Of a DNA stretch of 64,000 nucleotides, positions 17,544 through 25,018 are shown piece after piece. The stretch spans positions 62,001 to 126,000 of the forward strand of contig JAEEVF010000002.1 of the NCBI GenBank assembly GCA_016290775.1. The letters are read 5' to 3'. The stretch comes from Acetatifactor sp. (GTDB lineage: Bacteria; Bacillota; Clostridia; Lachnospirales; Lachnospiraceae). Under the pieces are notes generated by a model. It was not told the DNA's origin and did no database searches. It was given only the letters and a program-made list of their open reading frames with translations. The position numbers and the translations under genes are program-made. The stretch's first letter is position 1. Each line of letters opens with the position of its first letter.

Positions 17544-17606
17544 TTGACATATCCGAAATCTGTGATATAGTTCTAAATGCGAATGAGTTGCATTTGCATT
17601 TAGAAC
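17544..17606 (+). promoter_or_regulatory. Promoter overlapped by a large palindromic operator, before the metal permease and Fur-type regulator
   Basis: TTGACA (17544-17549), a 16-bp spacer and TATAGT (17566-17571). A near-perfect inverted repeat covers 17570-17606: the left arm GTTCTAAATGCGAATG and the right arm CATTTGCATTTAGAAC match at 15 of 16 positions around an AGTTG centre. It overlaps the end of the -10 and the likely transcription start, the usual place for a repressor. The second gene of the unit encodes a Fur-family protein, the obvious candidate binder. A T-rich run follows directly, so the hairpin could also act as a terminator or attenuator. Confidence 0.65.
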
Positions 17607-17652
17607 TTTTTATTTTGCATGAGTTTTGCTGGAAAGATACGGGTATAAGACG

Positions 17653-18504
17653 ATGTTTGAAATGATCTGGGATGCCTTGGTGGATGCGCTGATCGACGGC
17701 GCAAAGCTTCTGCCCTTTTTGTTCCTGGCATATCTTGCCATGGAATGGCTCGAGCACAAGGCGGGAAATAAAGTGAATGCAATGGTAAAGAAGTCTGGCA
17801 AGGTGGGACCGCTGGTGGGCGGCGTGCTTGGCGTTGTGCCGCAGTGCGGCTTTTCAACAATGGGCTCGAACTTTTACGCAGGTCGCGTGATCACCCTTGG
17901 AACCCTCCTTGCGATCTATCTGTCCACCTCGGACGAGATGCTGCCCATTTTGTTATCGGAACATGTATCGCCGCTTCTCATCCTGGAGATTTTGCTCTCC
18001 AAGGTGATCATCGGCGTTTTGGCAGGCTTTTTGGTGGACCTCATCTACCGCAGAAAAGAGCCTGAGCACGGGCATATACATGAGATGTGCGAGCATGAGC
18101 ATTGCCACTGTGAAAAGAGCATCTGGAAATCGGCCCTGATCCACACGCTTAAGATCGCCGTTTTCATCTTCCTTATCGCATTTGTGCTGAACCTTGTGCT
18201 GGAGCTTGGCGGAGAAGAGGTGCTTTCGAGCTTCCTCGCAGGCAGGACGGTTCTTGGCCCCGTGCTTGCAGGTCTGGTTGGCCTGATCCCAAATTGCGGC
18301 GCGTCCGTGGTGATCACGCAGCTTTTCCTGGAAGGGACCATGGGCTTTGGTGCCATGCTGGCAGGCCTCTTGGTCAATGCAGGCGTTGGTTTGCTCATTC
18401 TGTTTAAGGTGAACCACAACAAGAAGGAAAACTTCACAATCCTTGGATTGCTGTACGCGATCGGTGTTCTGTCCGGCATCGTGGCAAGCTTCATTAAGGG
18501 CTAG
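17653..18504 (+). CDS. Putative 10-TM heavy-metal permease (ArsP_2-like)
   Basis: A 283-residue integral membrane protein with two homologous halves. Each half carries the family's conserved turn, VPQCGFST in the first and IPNCGASV in the second. Between the halves is a histidine/cysteine-rich cytoplasmic or periplasmic loop (EHGHIHEMCEHEHCHC, residues about 138-153) able to bind a soft or borderline metal. The family is annotated as a putative heavy-metal exporter; substrates are not settled. The start at 17653 aligns best with related proteins, although its ribosome site is weak; a TTG at 17626 is the alternative. The Fur-family gene 90 bases downstream and the operator upstream suggest metal-dependent control. 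Confidence 0.75.
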   Translation: MFEMIWDALVDALIDGAKLLPFLFLAYLAMEWLEHKAGNKVNAMVKKSGKVGPLVGGVLGVVPQCGFSTMGSNFYAGRVITLGTLLAIYLSTSDEMLPILLSEHVSPLLILEILLSKVIIGVLAGFLVDLIYRRKEPEHGHIHEMCEHEHCHCEKSIWKSALIHTLKIAVFIFLIAFVLNLVLELGGEEVLSSFLAGRTVLGPVLAGLVGLIPNCGASVVITQLFLEGTMGFGAMLAGLLVNAGVGLLILFKVNHNKKENFTILGLLYAIGVLSGIVASFIKG

Positions 18505-18594
18505 AGGGACGCAAGACAAAGGATTACGGGCGACGAAATGAACAGGCCAGTCATTGGCGGTGCAAGTCGGGCTAGGCTGCGTAAGGGGGTTGGA

Positions 18595-19071
18595 ATGGCA
18601 GGAGGCAGGAAATTGAGCGGAGAGAAGCAAAAATTAGAATATCCCGCAGGGCTGAAGTGGACGAAACAGCGTAAGCGCGTTTATGAGATCCTGAAAGAGG
18701 CGACGGAGCCCCTCAGCGCGTCGCAGATCTACGCAAGGATGGAAGGCTGGGAGCAGGAGCAATATGCCGTCTCCACGATCTATCGCATTCTGGCGGCCTT
18801 TGAGGATGCAGCTCTTGTGGAAAAAACCACCTGGATCGGAGAGGGTACCGTGGTCTATGAGCTTCGCGGACCAGAGCACGTGCACTATGCCGTCTGCCTT
18901 GAATGTCACCGTCGCATCCCCCTAGAGCACTGCCCGCTGCATATTTCAGGCGCTCACGTGCATGTTTCCGCGGAAGATCAGCACAACCATCCAGAGACCG
19001 AGGATTTCACCGTAGTTTCCCATAAAATAGAGCTTTATGGCTATTGCAAGGAGTGCCAGGCTAAGCACTAG
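18595..19071 (+). CDS. Fur-family metalloregulator
   Basis: A 158-residue regulator. The winged-helix domain spans about residues 15-85 (KWTKQRKRVYEILKEA, SASQIYARM, VSTIYRILAAFEDAALV). The metal and dimerisation part has HVHYAVCLECHRRIPLEHCPL, with CxxC as structural zinc ligands, a His-rich stretch HVHVSAEDQHNHPE and the closing GYCKECQ. The spacing is close to Zur/Fur; the sequence does not decide which metal is sensed. The start at 18595 is favoured by AGGGGG 5 bases upstream; ATG 18538 is an alternative. It is encoded behind the metal permease and probably represses the unit through the palindrome at 17570-17606. Confidence 0.85.
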   Translation: MAGGRKLSGEKQKLEYPAGLKWTKQRKRVYEILKEATEPLSASQIYARMEGWEQEQYAVSTIYRILAAFEDAALVEKTTWIGEGTVVYELRGPEHVHYAVCLECHRRIPLEHCPLHISGAHVHVSAEDQHNHPETEDFTVVSHKIELYGYCKECQAKH

Positions 19072-19136
19072 TTTTTGCTTGAAAATGGATTTATTTTACT
19101 TGTTTTCAAAAATTTAACAAAAATTTCAAAAAATGC

Positions 19137-19165
19137 TTGCATTTTGGAACTTCATGCTATATAAT
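19137..19165 (+). promoter_or_regulatory. Promoter of tRNA-Lys
   Basis: TTGCAT (19137-19142), a 17-bp spacer and a consensus TATAAT (19160-19165), 30 bases before the mature tRNA 5' end. Confidence 0.75.
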
Positions 19166-19195
19166 CAATCTTGCGCTGTGAGAGAAGCATAAAAC

Positions 19196-19268
19196 GCGCG
19201 ATTAGCTCAGTTGGTAGAGCACCTGACTCTTAATCAGGGTGTCCAGGGTTCGAGCCCCTGATCGCGCA
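19196..19268 (+). tRNA. tRNA-Lys (anticodon CUU)
   Basis: A complete cloverleaf of 73 bases. The acceptor stem GCGCGAT pairs with ATCGCGC and is followed by discriminator A. The D-arm is GCTC-AGTTGGTA-GAGC. The anticodon stem CCTGA/TCAGG holds the loop CTCTTAA with anticodon CTT at 19229-19231. The T-arm is CAGGG-TTCGAGC-CCCTG. CCA is not encoded. The isoacceptor reads AAG. Confidence 0.97.
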
Positions 19269-19314
19269 CTGAAAGTACTGTTTTGACGGCTTGACCGTTG
19301 GGGCGGTGCTTTTT

Positions 19315-19491
19315 CTTTGCAATCATTCAGAGCCAAGCGCCCACATAAAACAAACGCCCGAGCAAGCTTGCTTGCAGAGGGCGTTTTTTATGTGGGCATT
19401 TGGCGAGAAGCCTGCATGAGCAAAAATCACCCGCGAGCTTTCCTTTGCTCGCGAGTGATTTTGCGAACGCAGGCTCTGAATGCTTGCAAAG
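19315..19491. repeat. Nested palindromic element 3 (three-way-junction type)
   Basis: The outer arms CTTTGCAATCATTCAGAGCC (19315-19334) and GGCTCTGAATGCTTGCAAAG (19472-19491) pair at 19 of 20 positions. They enclose hairpin A (GCGCCCACATAAAACAAACGCCC at 19337-19359 in two blocks with its complement at 19379-19403) and hairpin B (AAAATCACCCGCGAGC at 19423-19438 with GCTCGCGAGTGATTTT at 19447-19462, extended by AGCCTGC/GCAGGCT). Nearly every base is paired. No protein-coding sense was found. It is either a small palindromic mobile repeat or a structured RNA. Confidence 0.65.
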
Positions 19492-19526
19492 GGCCATCGT
19501 GCGGAGCCGTCATTGACCTAGGATAG

Positions 19527-19620
19527 CGTCGCCGAACGGATTTTGTTTGGCGTGTTCGTCATTTTGTTCGTCAAAGCTCAAATAATGGTTATTTTTTCGT
19601 TCGGCGTCCGTTCGGCGACG
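19527..19620. repeat. 94-bp element with perfect 14-bp terminal inverted repeats
   Basis: CGTCGCCGAACGGA (19527-19540) is repeated exactly in inverted orientation at 19607-19620. The interior is AT-rich with several TTCGTC and GTTCGGCG copies. The size and ends resemble a miniature inverted-repeat element. No clear target-site duplication was seen. Confidence 0.5.
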
Positions 19621-19766
19621 AGAAAATGATGGCCTTGTATGGCTTATGAAATGGTTTCAGTTCCTAATGCTTATGGGATACATTTTTTTCTTTCTGCCAT
19701 GCGGTTTTTGTGGTACAATTTACATAAGTATATTCATTATCCTGGTGACATTTCTATTTCATTTAA

Positions 19767-20054
19767 GGCTATAGAAACAGAATTACCCAAACAAACACCC
19801 AATCGACACCCAATCAACACCCGATAACACCCAACAACACCCAATCTGCAGTGAGTGAATCGGGCGAAATAGAATCACAAATTCTAGATTATATAAGAAG
19901 AAATCCTTTGGCATCGCAGACAAAAACAGCTAAGGCAATAAACAAAAATGAAAATACCGTAAAAGCAGCGTTTGCTAGATTAAAAGCTAACGGGAAAATT
20001 GAATGGCTGGGACAAAATAACAAAAACGGTCGGTGGATCGTAAAGGATGAATGA
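19767..20054 (+). pseudogene. C-terminal remnant of an AlbA_2/RecG-like DNA-binding protein (winged HTH)
   Basis: An open frame of 95 codons begins right after an in-frame stop at 19764-19766 and has no good start. Residues 1-30 are a Gln/Thr/Asn/Pro-rich linker coded by repeats of ACACCCAATC. The rest (IESQILDYIRRNPLASQTK through KANGKIEWLG) is a winged helix-turn-helix of the kind that ends proteins with an N-terminal AlbA_2 (Schlafen-like) domain. The N-terminal domains are absent. The preceding 130 bases can be read in another frame as weakly similar upstream sequence, which suggests truncation and frameshift. A short functional HTH protein from GTG 19851 is the alternative, but it lacks a ribosome site. 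Confidence 0.55.
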
Positions 20055-20200
20055 TCATATCTATTCCATGATGTGGGCGAAAGTGGCTGTTTTTTGAAAA
20101 AACGTAAAGGGCATAGTTTAATCCCCAAACCCCAGTAATTATGGGCCTGGAGCTGAATAATGATTATTCAAGCTTCTCGTTCGGCGTTTCGTGGGTCAAA

Positions 20201-20229
20201 TTGACATTTTCCCGCAGAAAGGCTATAAT
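20201..20229 (+). promoter_or_regulatory. Consensus sigma-A promoter of the U32-like gene
   Basis: TTGACA (20201-20206), a 17-bp spacer and TATAAT (20224-20229): a perfect match to consensus at both boxes, 57 bases before the ATG. Confidence 0.88.
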
Positions 20230-20285
20230 GACAAAGGATATATGCTCGAAAAGAAGCATAAAAACTGGGTTTGAAGGGGGAGGAG

Positions 20286-21182
20286 ATGGCTGAAGGGCAA
20301 AAGAACAATGAGATCTACTGGCACTTGCCGGGGCTGTGTTATCTGGGGCTCTTGAACAATGTGCTGATCCGCACCATGGAGACGAATCCGGAGGTGTTCC
20401 GCGAGGGATATAAGATCGGATCGGTTTACGGGACGTTCCCGGGAGCAATCTGGAACGGCGGCCGCACGATGATCGGCTTAAGTTCCAAAAAGGAGATCGA
20501 GACGATCCTTGCCGCATACAATCAAAAGGGCATTCCCGCGCGTTTTACGTGGACGAACTCCCTGCTTACGGAGGATCACTGCAAAGACACCTACTGCAAC
20601 CTCATCATGAAGCTTGCGGACAATGGCATGAACCAGGTGCTGGTGAATAACCCCGTGCTTGAGGAGTATATTCGTAAGACCTATCCGAATTTCAAGCTGA
20701 TCTCTTCCACGACGAAGCGCATTTTGAACCTGGAGGAGCTCCTTGCGGAGATGCAAAAGGACTATTATATCGTCGTGCTGGACTATGACCTGAACCGCAA
20801 CGAGAAGGTGCTTTCGGCGCTGGAGCCTTATGCGGACAGGGTGGAGATCCTGGTGAATGAGATCTGCCAGCCGGGCTGCCGCTTCCGTTCGGAGCATTAT
20901 CTGGAAATGTCGAAGCATCAGCTGGAGTTTGACAGTGACGTGAATTACCCTTGCCCGAACCATTCCGATGAGAAGCGTTCCTTTGCGGAGTGCATGAAGC
21001 GTCCTGCGTTCATGTCGGTGGAGGAAGTAAAGCGCTATGCAGACAGGGGTTTCCGGAACTTCAAGATCGTGGGAAGGGGCCTGCCGAAGCAGTTTGTGCT
21101 GGACTCCTATCTGTACTTCATGGTGAAGGAAGAATATCAGGAATCCGTGCGTCAGTTCTTCATGAAAGCGATCGCGAAGTAG
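20286..21182 (+). CDS. Peptidase-U32-like TIM-barrel protein with a cysteine cluster
   Basis: A 298-residue soluble protein. The pattern of an alpha/beta barrel is visible (LVNNPVLEEYIRKTYPNFKLISSTT, YIVVLDYDLNRNEKVL, DRVEILVNEICQPGCRFRSEHY). The segment EICQPGCRFRSEHY with later Cys residues (YPCPNH and AECMKRP) recalls the four-cysteine site of U32 proteins such as UbiU/UbiV, which bind an Fe-S cluster rather than acting as peptidases. The protein is shorter than classical U32 collagenases. The start at 20286 follows GGGGGAGGAG. A consensus promoter and its own terminator make it a strongly expressed single-gene unit. The exact reaction is unknown and the family call is tentative. Confidence 0.55.
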   Translation: MAEGQKNNEIYWHLPGLCYLGLLNNVLIRTMETNPEVFREGYKIGSVYGTFPGAIWNGGRTMIGLSSKKEIETILAAYNQKGIPARFTWTNSLLTEDHCKDTYCNLIMKLADNGMNQVLVNNPVLEEYIRKTYPNFKLISSTTKRILNLEELLAEMQKDYYIVVLDYDLNRNEKVLSALEPYADRVEILVNEICQPGCRFRSEHYLEMSKHQLEFDSDVNYPCPNHSDEKRSFAECMKRPAFMSVEEVKRYADRGFRNFKIVGRGLPKQFVLDSYLYFMVKEEYQESVRQFFMKAIAK

Positions 21183-21221
21183 ACCGCAGAGAATCTTTAC
21201 AGACTTTTCATATTTGCTTTA

Positions 21222-21254
21222 GAAAGCCCACTTTACAAGAAAGTGGGCTTTTGT
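21222..21254 (+). terminator. Rho-independent terminator after the U32-like gene
   Basis: Stem GAAAGCCCACTTT / AAAGTGGGCTTTT with an ACAAG loop and a trailing T-rich stretch, 40 bases behind the stop codon. Confidence 0.85.
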
Positions 21255-21332
21255 TAGAATGAAAAGCGTAGTATTACTGGTATGGTGCGACTTTTGCGCC
21301 GATGGGAAAGGCAAAGAAAGGCTAGAAGAAAT

Positions 21333-22940
21333 ATGGCAGATCGTAACGACGACGAAATGAAAATCTATGATTTTCGCGAGGATATAGACGAAAAAGACGA
21401 GGCGAAGGCCGCGAGAAATGCGCAGGAGACACAGAATGTGCAAGGAGTGCAGGCCGCGCAGGGTGGCGATGATGGCAGTGACACCCCCACGGACGAGCTG
21501 ACAGGCAAGGCAACGGATGCGCTTGGCGATGCATCCGCTACTTCGCGTGCGGGCAAAAGCGAGAATGATGACTATGAGGACGTATGCTTTATCTGCCGCA
21601 GGCCGGAGAGCAAGGCGGGGCGTATGTTCAAGCTCCCGAACCACATCTGCGTGTGCGACGACTGCATGCACAAGACGATGGACACCGTGAGCCAGTTTGA
21701 TTATCAGGGCATGCTGAATTACCCCCCGACGCAGGATCCGACCCAGGGGTTTCAGGGCTTTCCGAAGATCAGCTTCGTGAATCTTGCGGACCTGCAGGGC
21801 GACGGCGGGATCCCGAACAAGCAAAAACTCAAGAAAAAGAAGGCGCAGGGCGACGTAGTTCCTGCGATCGACATCAAGAATATACCCGCGCCGCACAAGA
21901 TCAAGGCGAGTCTTGATGAGTACGTGGTGGGGCAGGAGCATGCCAAAAAGGTCATCTCCGTTGCGGTTTACAATCATTACAAGCGCGTTGCGACCAACAC
22001 CATGGACGAGATAGAAATCGAAAAGTCCAACATTTTGATGATCGGACCGACAGGCTGCGGCAAGACTTATCTGGTAAAGACGCTGGCGAAGCTCCTCGAC
22101 GTGCCGCTTGCGATCGCCGACGCGACGAGCCTCACGGAGGCGGGATATATCGGCGACGACATCGAAAGCGTGGTGAGCAAGCTCCTTGCGGCCGCGGACA
22201 ATGACGTGGAAAAAGCGGAGCGCGGGATCATTTTCATCGATGAGATCGACAAGATCGCAAAGAAAAAGGAGACCCACAGCCGCGACGTGTCCGGCGAGAG
22301 CGTGCAGCAGGGCATGCTGAAGCTCCTCGAGGGCGCGGAGGTGGAGGTGCCGGTGGGCGCGAACAGCAAGAACGCCATGGTGCCGCTGGCGACCGTGAAC
22401 ACGAGAAACATCCTGTTCATCTGCGGCGGAGCCTTCCCGGATCTGGACGGGATCATCAAGGAACGCCTGACCAAGACCGCGTCCATCGGCTTTGGAGCGG
22501 ATTTGAAGGACAAATATGACAAGGATAAGAACATTCTTTCGAAGGTGACGGTGGAGGATATCCGAAATTTCGGCATGATCCCTGAGTTTATCGGAAGATT
22601 GCCCGTGATCTGCACGCTTGAGGGTCTTGACAAGGAGATGCTTGTGAAAATCCTGAAGGAGCCGAGGAATGCGATCCTGAAGCAGTATCAGAAGCTCCTT
22701 GAGCTGGACGAGGTGAAGCTGATTTTTGCGGATGAGGCGCTCGAGGCCATTGCGGAAAAGGCCATGAAGCGCGACACGGGTGCGAGGGCGCTGCGTTCCA
22801 TCATCGAGGAATTTATGCTCGACATCATGTATGAGATCCCGAAGGATGACAACATCGGCACCGTGACCATCACGCGGGAGTACATCGAGGGGACGGGCGG
22901 GCCCGTCATCGAGATCCGCGGCGGGCAGAGTCCGCAGTAG
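21333..22940 (+). CDS. ClpX-like ATP-dependent unfoldase with N-terminal extension
   Basis: A 535-residue AAA+ protein, over 100 residues longer than usual ClpX (about 420). Residues 1-83 are an acidic, Ala/Asp-rich tail with no fold evident. A zinc-binding domain follows (Cys 85, 88, 108, 111), then a linker of about 65 residues. The AAA+ core has Walker A GPTGCGKT (238-245), the pore loop GYIGDD (271-276), Walker B IIFIDEIDKI (299-308) and IGFG (385-388), the loop that docks on ClpP. Arginine-finger and sensor regions appear complete. It should unfold tagged proteins for ClpP, but no clpP, tig or lon gene is next to it. The start at 21333 is preceded by a weak GAAAGG. It is followed 33 bases on by a membrane-protein gene. 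Confidence 0.88.
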   Translation: MADRNDDEMKIYDFREDIDEKDEAKAARNAQETQNVQGVQAAQGGDDGSDTPTDELTGKATDALGDASATSRAGKSENDDYEDVCFICRRPESKAGRMFKLPNHICVCDDCMHKTMDTVSQFDYQGMLNYPPTQDPTQGFQGFPKISFVNLADLQGDGGIPNKQKLKKKKAQGDVVPAIDIKNIPAPHKIKASLDEYVVGQEHAKKVISVAVYNHYKRVATNTMDEIEIEKSNILMIGPTGCGKTYLVKTLAKLLDVPLAIADATSLTEAGYIGDDIESVVSKLLAAADNDVEKAERGIIFIDEIDKIAKKKETHSRDVSGESVQQGMLKLLEGAEVEVPVGANSKNAMVPLATVNTRNILFICGGAFPDLDGIIKERLTKTASIGFGADLKDKYDKDKNILSKVTVEDIRNFGMIPEFIGRLPVICTLEGLDKEMLVKILKEPRNAILKQYQKLLELDEVKLIFADEALEAIAEKAMKRDTGARALRSIIEEFMLDIMYEIPKDDNIGTVTITREYIEGTGGPVIEIRGGQSPQ

Positions 22941-22973
22941 TATTATTTTCCAAATTGAGGGAGGGGAACCCTT

Positions 22974-24785
22974 ATGGAAATCGAGAGCCAGGGACGTAAA
23001 GGAAGTGGCTTAAAATGGCTGTTTCGGATCATGGCGCTTGGCGGGTGCTTTGTGGCAGCAGTCAAGCTATTGTTCGTGGGCTTTGGCGCGGATGAAGAAT
23101 ATCAATTGGTTTTGGCATATCGCCTCGCAAAGGGCGATATGCTGTTTCGTGAGGTTTGGGATACGCTCCAGACCTCCGCTTTTTATGGGCAATTCTTGAC
23201 ATGGGTCTTTGCCAGTGTGACGCATGGCACGACGGGATTGCTCCTTTTTTTGCGCTTTTGCGGGATCCTGACGCAGGCCTTCGTTGCGGCGGTTTTATAT
23301 GCCACCTTGCGAAAGCACGTAAGCGGCGATAGCGCATTTTATGTTTCCGTCGTATATTTTGTCGTCTTCACGAAGCTCCTTGCGACTCCTGAATTCTCAA
23401 ACCTGCAGAGCTGGAGCCTTACGTTGTTTTTGTGCTTCCTTTGGCGGGCAAAAGATGCCCTGGAGGCAGGGAAGAAAAGGGGAGTCTATGCCTGGATCGT
23501 TGTCTCGGCGCTATGCTATTGCGTCGCCGTGCTTTCTTCGTTCTGCGTGATCCTGATCCCCGTGATCGCGGTGCTTTTGGTACGACTCGGGAAAAAAGAG
23601 GAGAAAGGGGCGGTTAAATGGAACCTTTGGTTCTGGGGGACCTGCTTTGTTTGCGGCGCGGCTTATCTTCTCATGCTCCTTTGCGTGGACGGGCCGGATG
23701 CGCTGATGGCCGGGATCCGCGGGATCCTTGGCGGAGATGACACCCATGCGACGGGCGTGCTCCTGAGCGGAAATTCCAAGCTGCCAGAATACGGGAAGGA
23801 CCTTGTGATCGTGGCGCTGGCGCTTGCGGCCGCACTTGGGTTGGCATGGGTGATTTCCAAAGCTATTTGTGCCGTCAGGTCGAAGGCCGGGTCAAAAGCC
23901 TTGCATGCAGCTGACTCGAAAGCAGAGCCCAAATCCTTGCCTGTTTCTGACCCGAGGGTGCTGTTTCTTCTGGTGAGCCTGTTGACGACGCTGTTTTTAT
24001 GGCTTGTCATGGGCTTTGGATATGACGGGTTAAAGCTTTATCTTCCTGCCTTGGCTCTGCTTGGAGCGAGCGCCTGTTTTAATAAGAAAAAGAAAGACGA
24101 GGAAATGCTGGTGCCCCTGTTTGGGATCTGGATCGGCATCGGCACGTTCCTCAATGTTTTGATCATCAGCAACGTGGACCTGATCACCAACCTCACCTTC
24201 CTTAGCGGCGCAGCGGTCTGGGGGCTTGTGCTTCTTGTGCGATCCTTTGAGGACGGGAAAAACGAAGACGCGGCGCGGCTAGTTCTTTTTGCGACGCTGG
24301 CCACGGTGCTTTTTGGCTCGGTATATACCCTCGGATCCGGCCCCGCAGGGAACAATTTGGCGCAGCTTTTCCGTAACCGTGGCAAGATCCAGGAAGGACC
24401 TGCCAAGGGAACTTATGTGTCGAGAGAGATTGCGGGTGCATATAATGAGAATTGCAGGATGATGAAAGGGCTTGTGAAGGAGGGGAGTTCCGTTCTGCTT
24501 GTGACGAATTTCTTCCACAACGAGTCGCTGACGCTCCTTTACATGATGAATGACGTGAAGATCAGCCACTATTCCGTGAATTCAACGATGACATATGGCG
24601 ACAAGCTGTTTGAATATTGGGAGCGATTCCCGGACAGAAAGCCCCAGTGCATTATCATCAACGGCGACTCTTGCTTTTACGAGGACTTCCTCTGGACCCA
24701 AAAACTCCTGGAAACCTATGGGGAGATGGAAGAGATAAAGGTTTACAACGTGACCTATTATATCCTGCCGAAGAACAAAAAATAA
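22974..24785 (+). CDS. GT-C-like polytopic membrane protein (putative glycosyltransferase)
   Basis: A 603-residue protein with about 12 membrane helices and a soluble C-terminal domain of about 110 residues. After the first helix comes the loop FGADEEYQLVLAYRLAKGDM, with an acidic pair in the first outer loop, as in GT-C enzymes that use lipid-linked sugars (dolichyl/undecaprenyl-phosphate mannosyltransferase type). A Lys/Ser/Ala-rich cytoplasmic loop (about 305-325, SKAGSKALHAADSKAEPKS) looks degenerate and repetitive. The start at 22974 follows GAGGGAGGGG. The gene may be co-transcribed with the ClpX homologue by read-through, but the functions look unrelated. Sugar donor and acceptor are unknown. 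Confidence 0.6.
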   Translation: MEIESQGRKGSGLKWLFRIMALGGCFVAAVKLLFVGFGADEEYQLVLAYRLAKGDMLFREVWDTLQTSAFYGQFLTWVFASVTHGTTGLLLFLRFCGILTQAFVAAVLYATLRKHVSGDSAFYVSVVYFVVFTKLLATPEFSNLQSWSLTLFLCFLWRAKDALEAGKKRGVYAWIVVSALCYCVAVLSSFCVILIPVIAVLLVRLGKKEEKGAVKWNLWFWGTCFVCGAAYLLMLLCVDGPDALMAGIRGILGGDDTHATGVLLSGNSKLPEYGKDLVIVALALAAALGLAWVISKAICAVRSKAGSKALHAADSKAEPKSLPVSDPRVLFLLVSLLTTLFLWLVMGFGYDGLKLYLPALALLGASACFNKKKKDEEMLVPLFGIWIGIGTFLNVLIISNVDLITNLTFLSGAAVWGLVLLVRSFEDGKNEDAARLVLFATLATVLFGSVYTLGSGPAGNNLAQLFRNRGKIQEGPAKGTYVSREIAGAYNENCRMMKGLVKEGSSVLLVTNFFHNESLTLLYMMNDVKISHYSVNSTMTYGDKLFEYWERFPDRKPQCIIINGDSCFYEDFLWTQKLLETYGEMEEIKVYNVTYYILPKNKK

Positions 24786-24793
24786 AAAACCTC

Positions 24794-24846
24794 TTGACTT
24801 TGCTCGAAAGTGTGTTAATATAAACATATGAACAATCATTCATATG
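24794..24846 (+). promoter_or_regulatory. Promoter with ArsR/SmtB-type operator for the zinc/cadmium efflux genes
   Basis: TTGACT (24794-24799) with a 16-bp spacer to TAATAT (24816-24821). Immediately downstream a perfect palindrome of CATATGAA and TTCATATG arms around CAATCA (24825-24846) matches the known operator pattern of zinc/cadmium-sensing ArsR/SmtB repressors (TGAAC-A-N2-ATTCA core). The genes it controls encode a heavy-metal-binding domain and a P-type ATPase, in agreement. No arsR-like gene is present in the window. Confidence 0.75.
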
Positions 24847-24996
24847 AAAACAGAATTTCAAGGTGTTTTGCCACTCGTGCTTGCACGAAGGTGGCAGAAA
24901 CACCTTGAAATTCGCAAAACATGAGCCAGAAGCGGTTTGCAAAGCAAACTGCGAGATGGCGAATGGTTTGAGGATTGCGGAGCAATCCGTGTTTTC
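24846..24996 (+). repeat. Highly structured leader / nested palindromic element 4
   Basis: GAAAAC (24846-24851) and GTTTTC (24991-24996) close a region with three hairpins. The first pairs GAATTTCAAGGTGTTTTGCC (24853-24872) with its complement ending at 24913. The second pairs GCGGTTTGC with GCAAACTGC (24932-24952). The third pairs GGATTGC with GCAATCC (24972-24988). It lies wholly between the metal operator and the ribosome site of the next gene, so it would be transcribed as a 5' leader. It may be an inserted palindrome or an RNA control element. Confidence 0.55.
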
Positions 24997-25018
24997 AGGA
25001 AGAGGGAGAACAGATCAA

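Larger units (their letters stand above)
19269..20200. other. Gene-poor stretch behind tRNA-Lys
   Basis: About 930 bases without an intact gene. It holds two palindromic elements (19315-19491, 19527-19620), a gene remnant (19767-20054) and little else. The motif CGTTCGGCG, present in the second element, recurs at about 20179-20187, just before the next promoter. A tRNA 3' end followed by degenerate material is typical of an old integration site, but no attachment repeat of the tRNA end was found downstream. Confidence 0.5.

Noticed and set aside
19270..19316. Terminator directly behind tRNA-Lys
   Set aside because: The T-rich run is present, but no convincing stem precedes it; pairing of the candidate arms is poor.
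19317..19526. Small open frame of 69 codons
   Set aside because: It runs through the nested palindrome, and its start has no ribosome site.
19269..20200. Integrated genomic island at tRNA-Lys
   Set aside because: No integrase gene and no direct repeat of the tRNA 3' end were found; only degenerate material is present.
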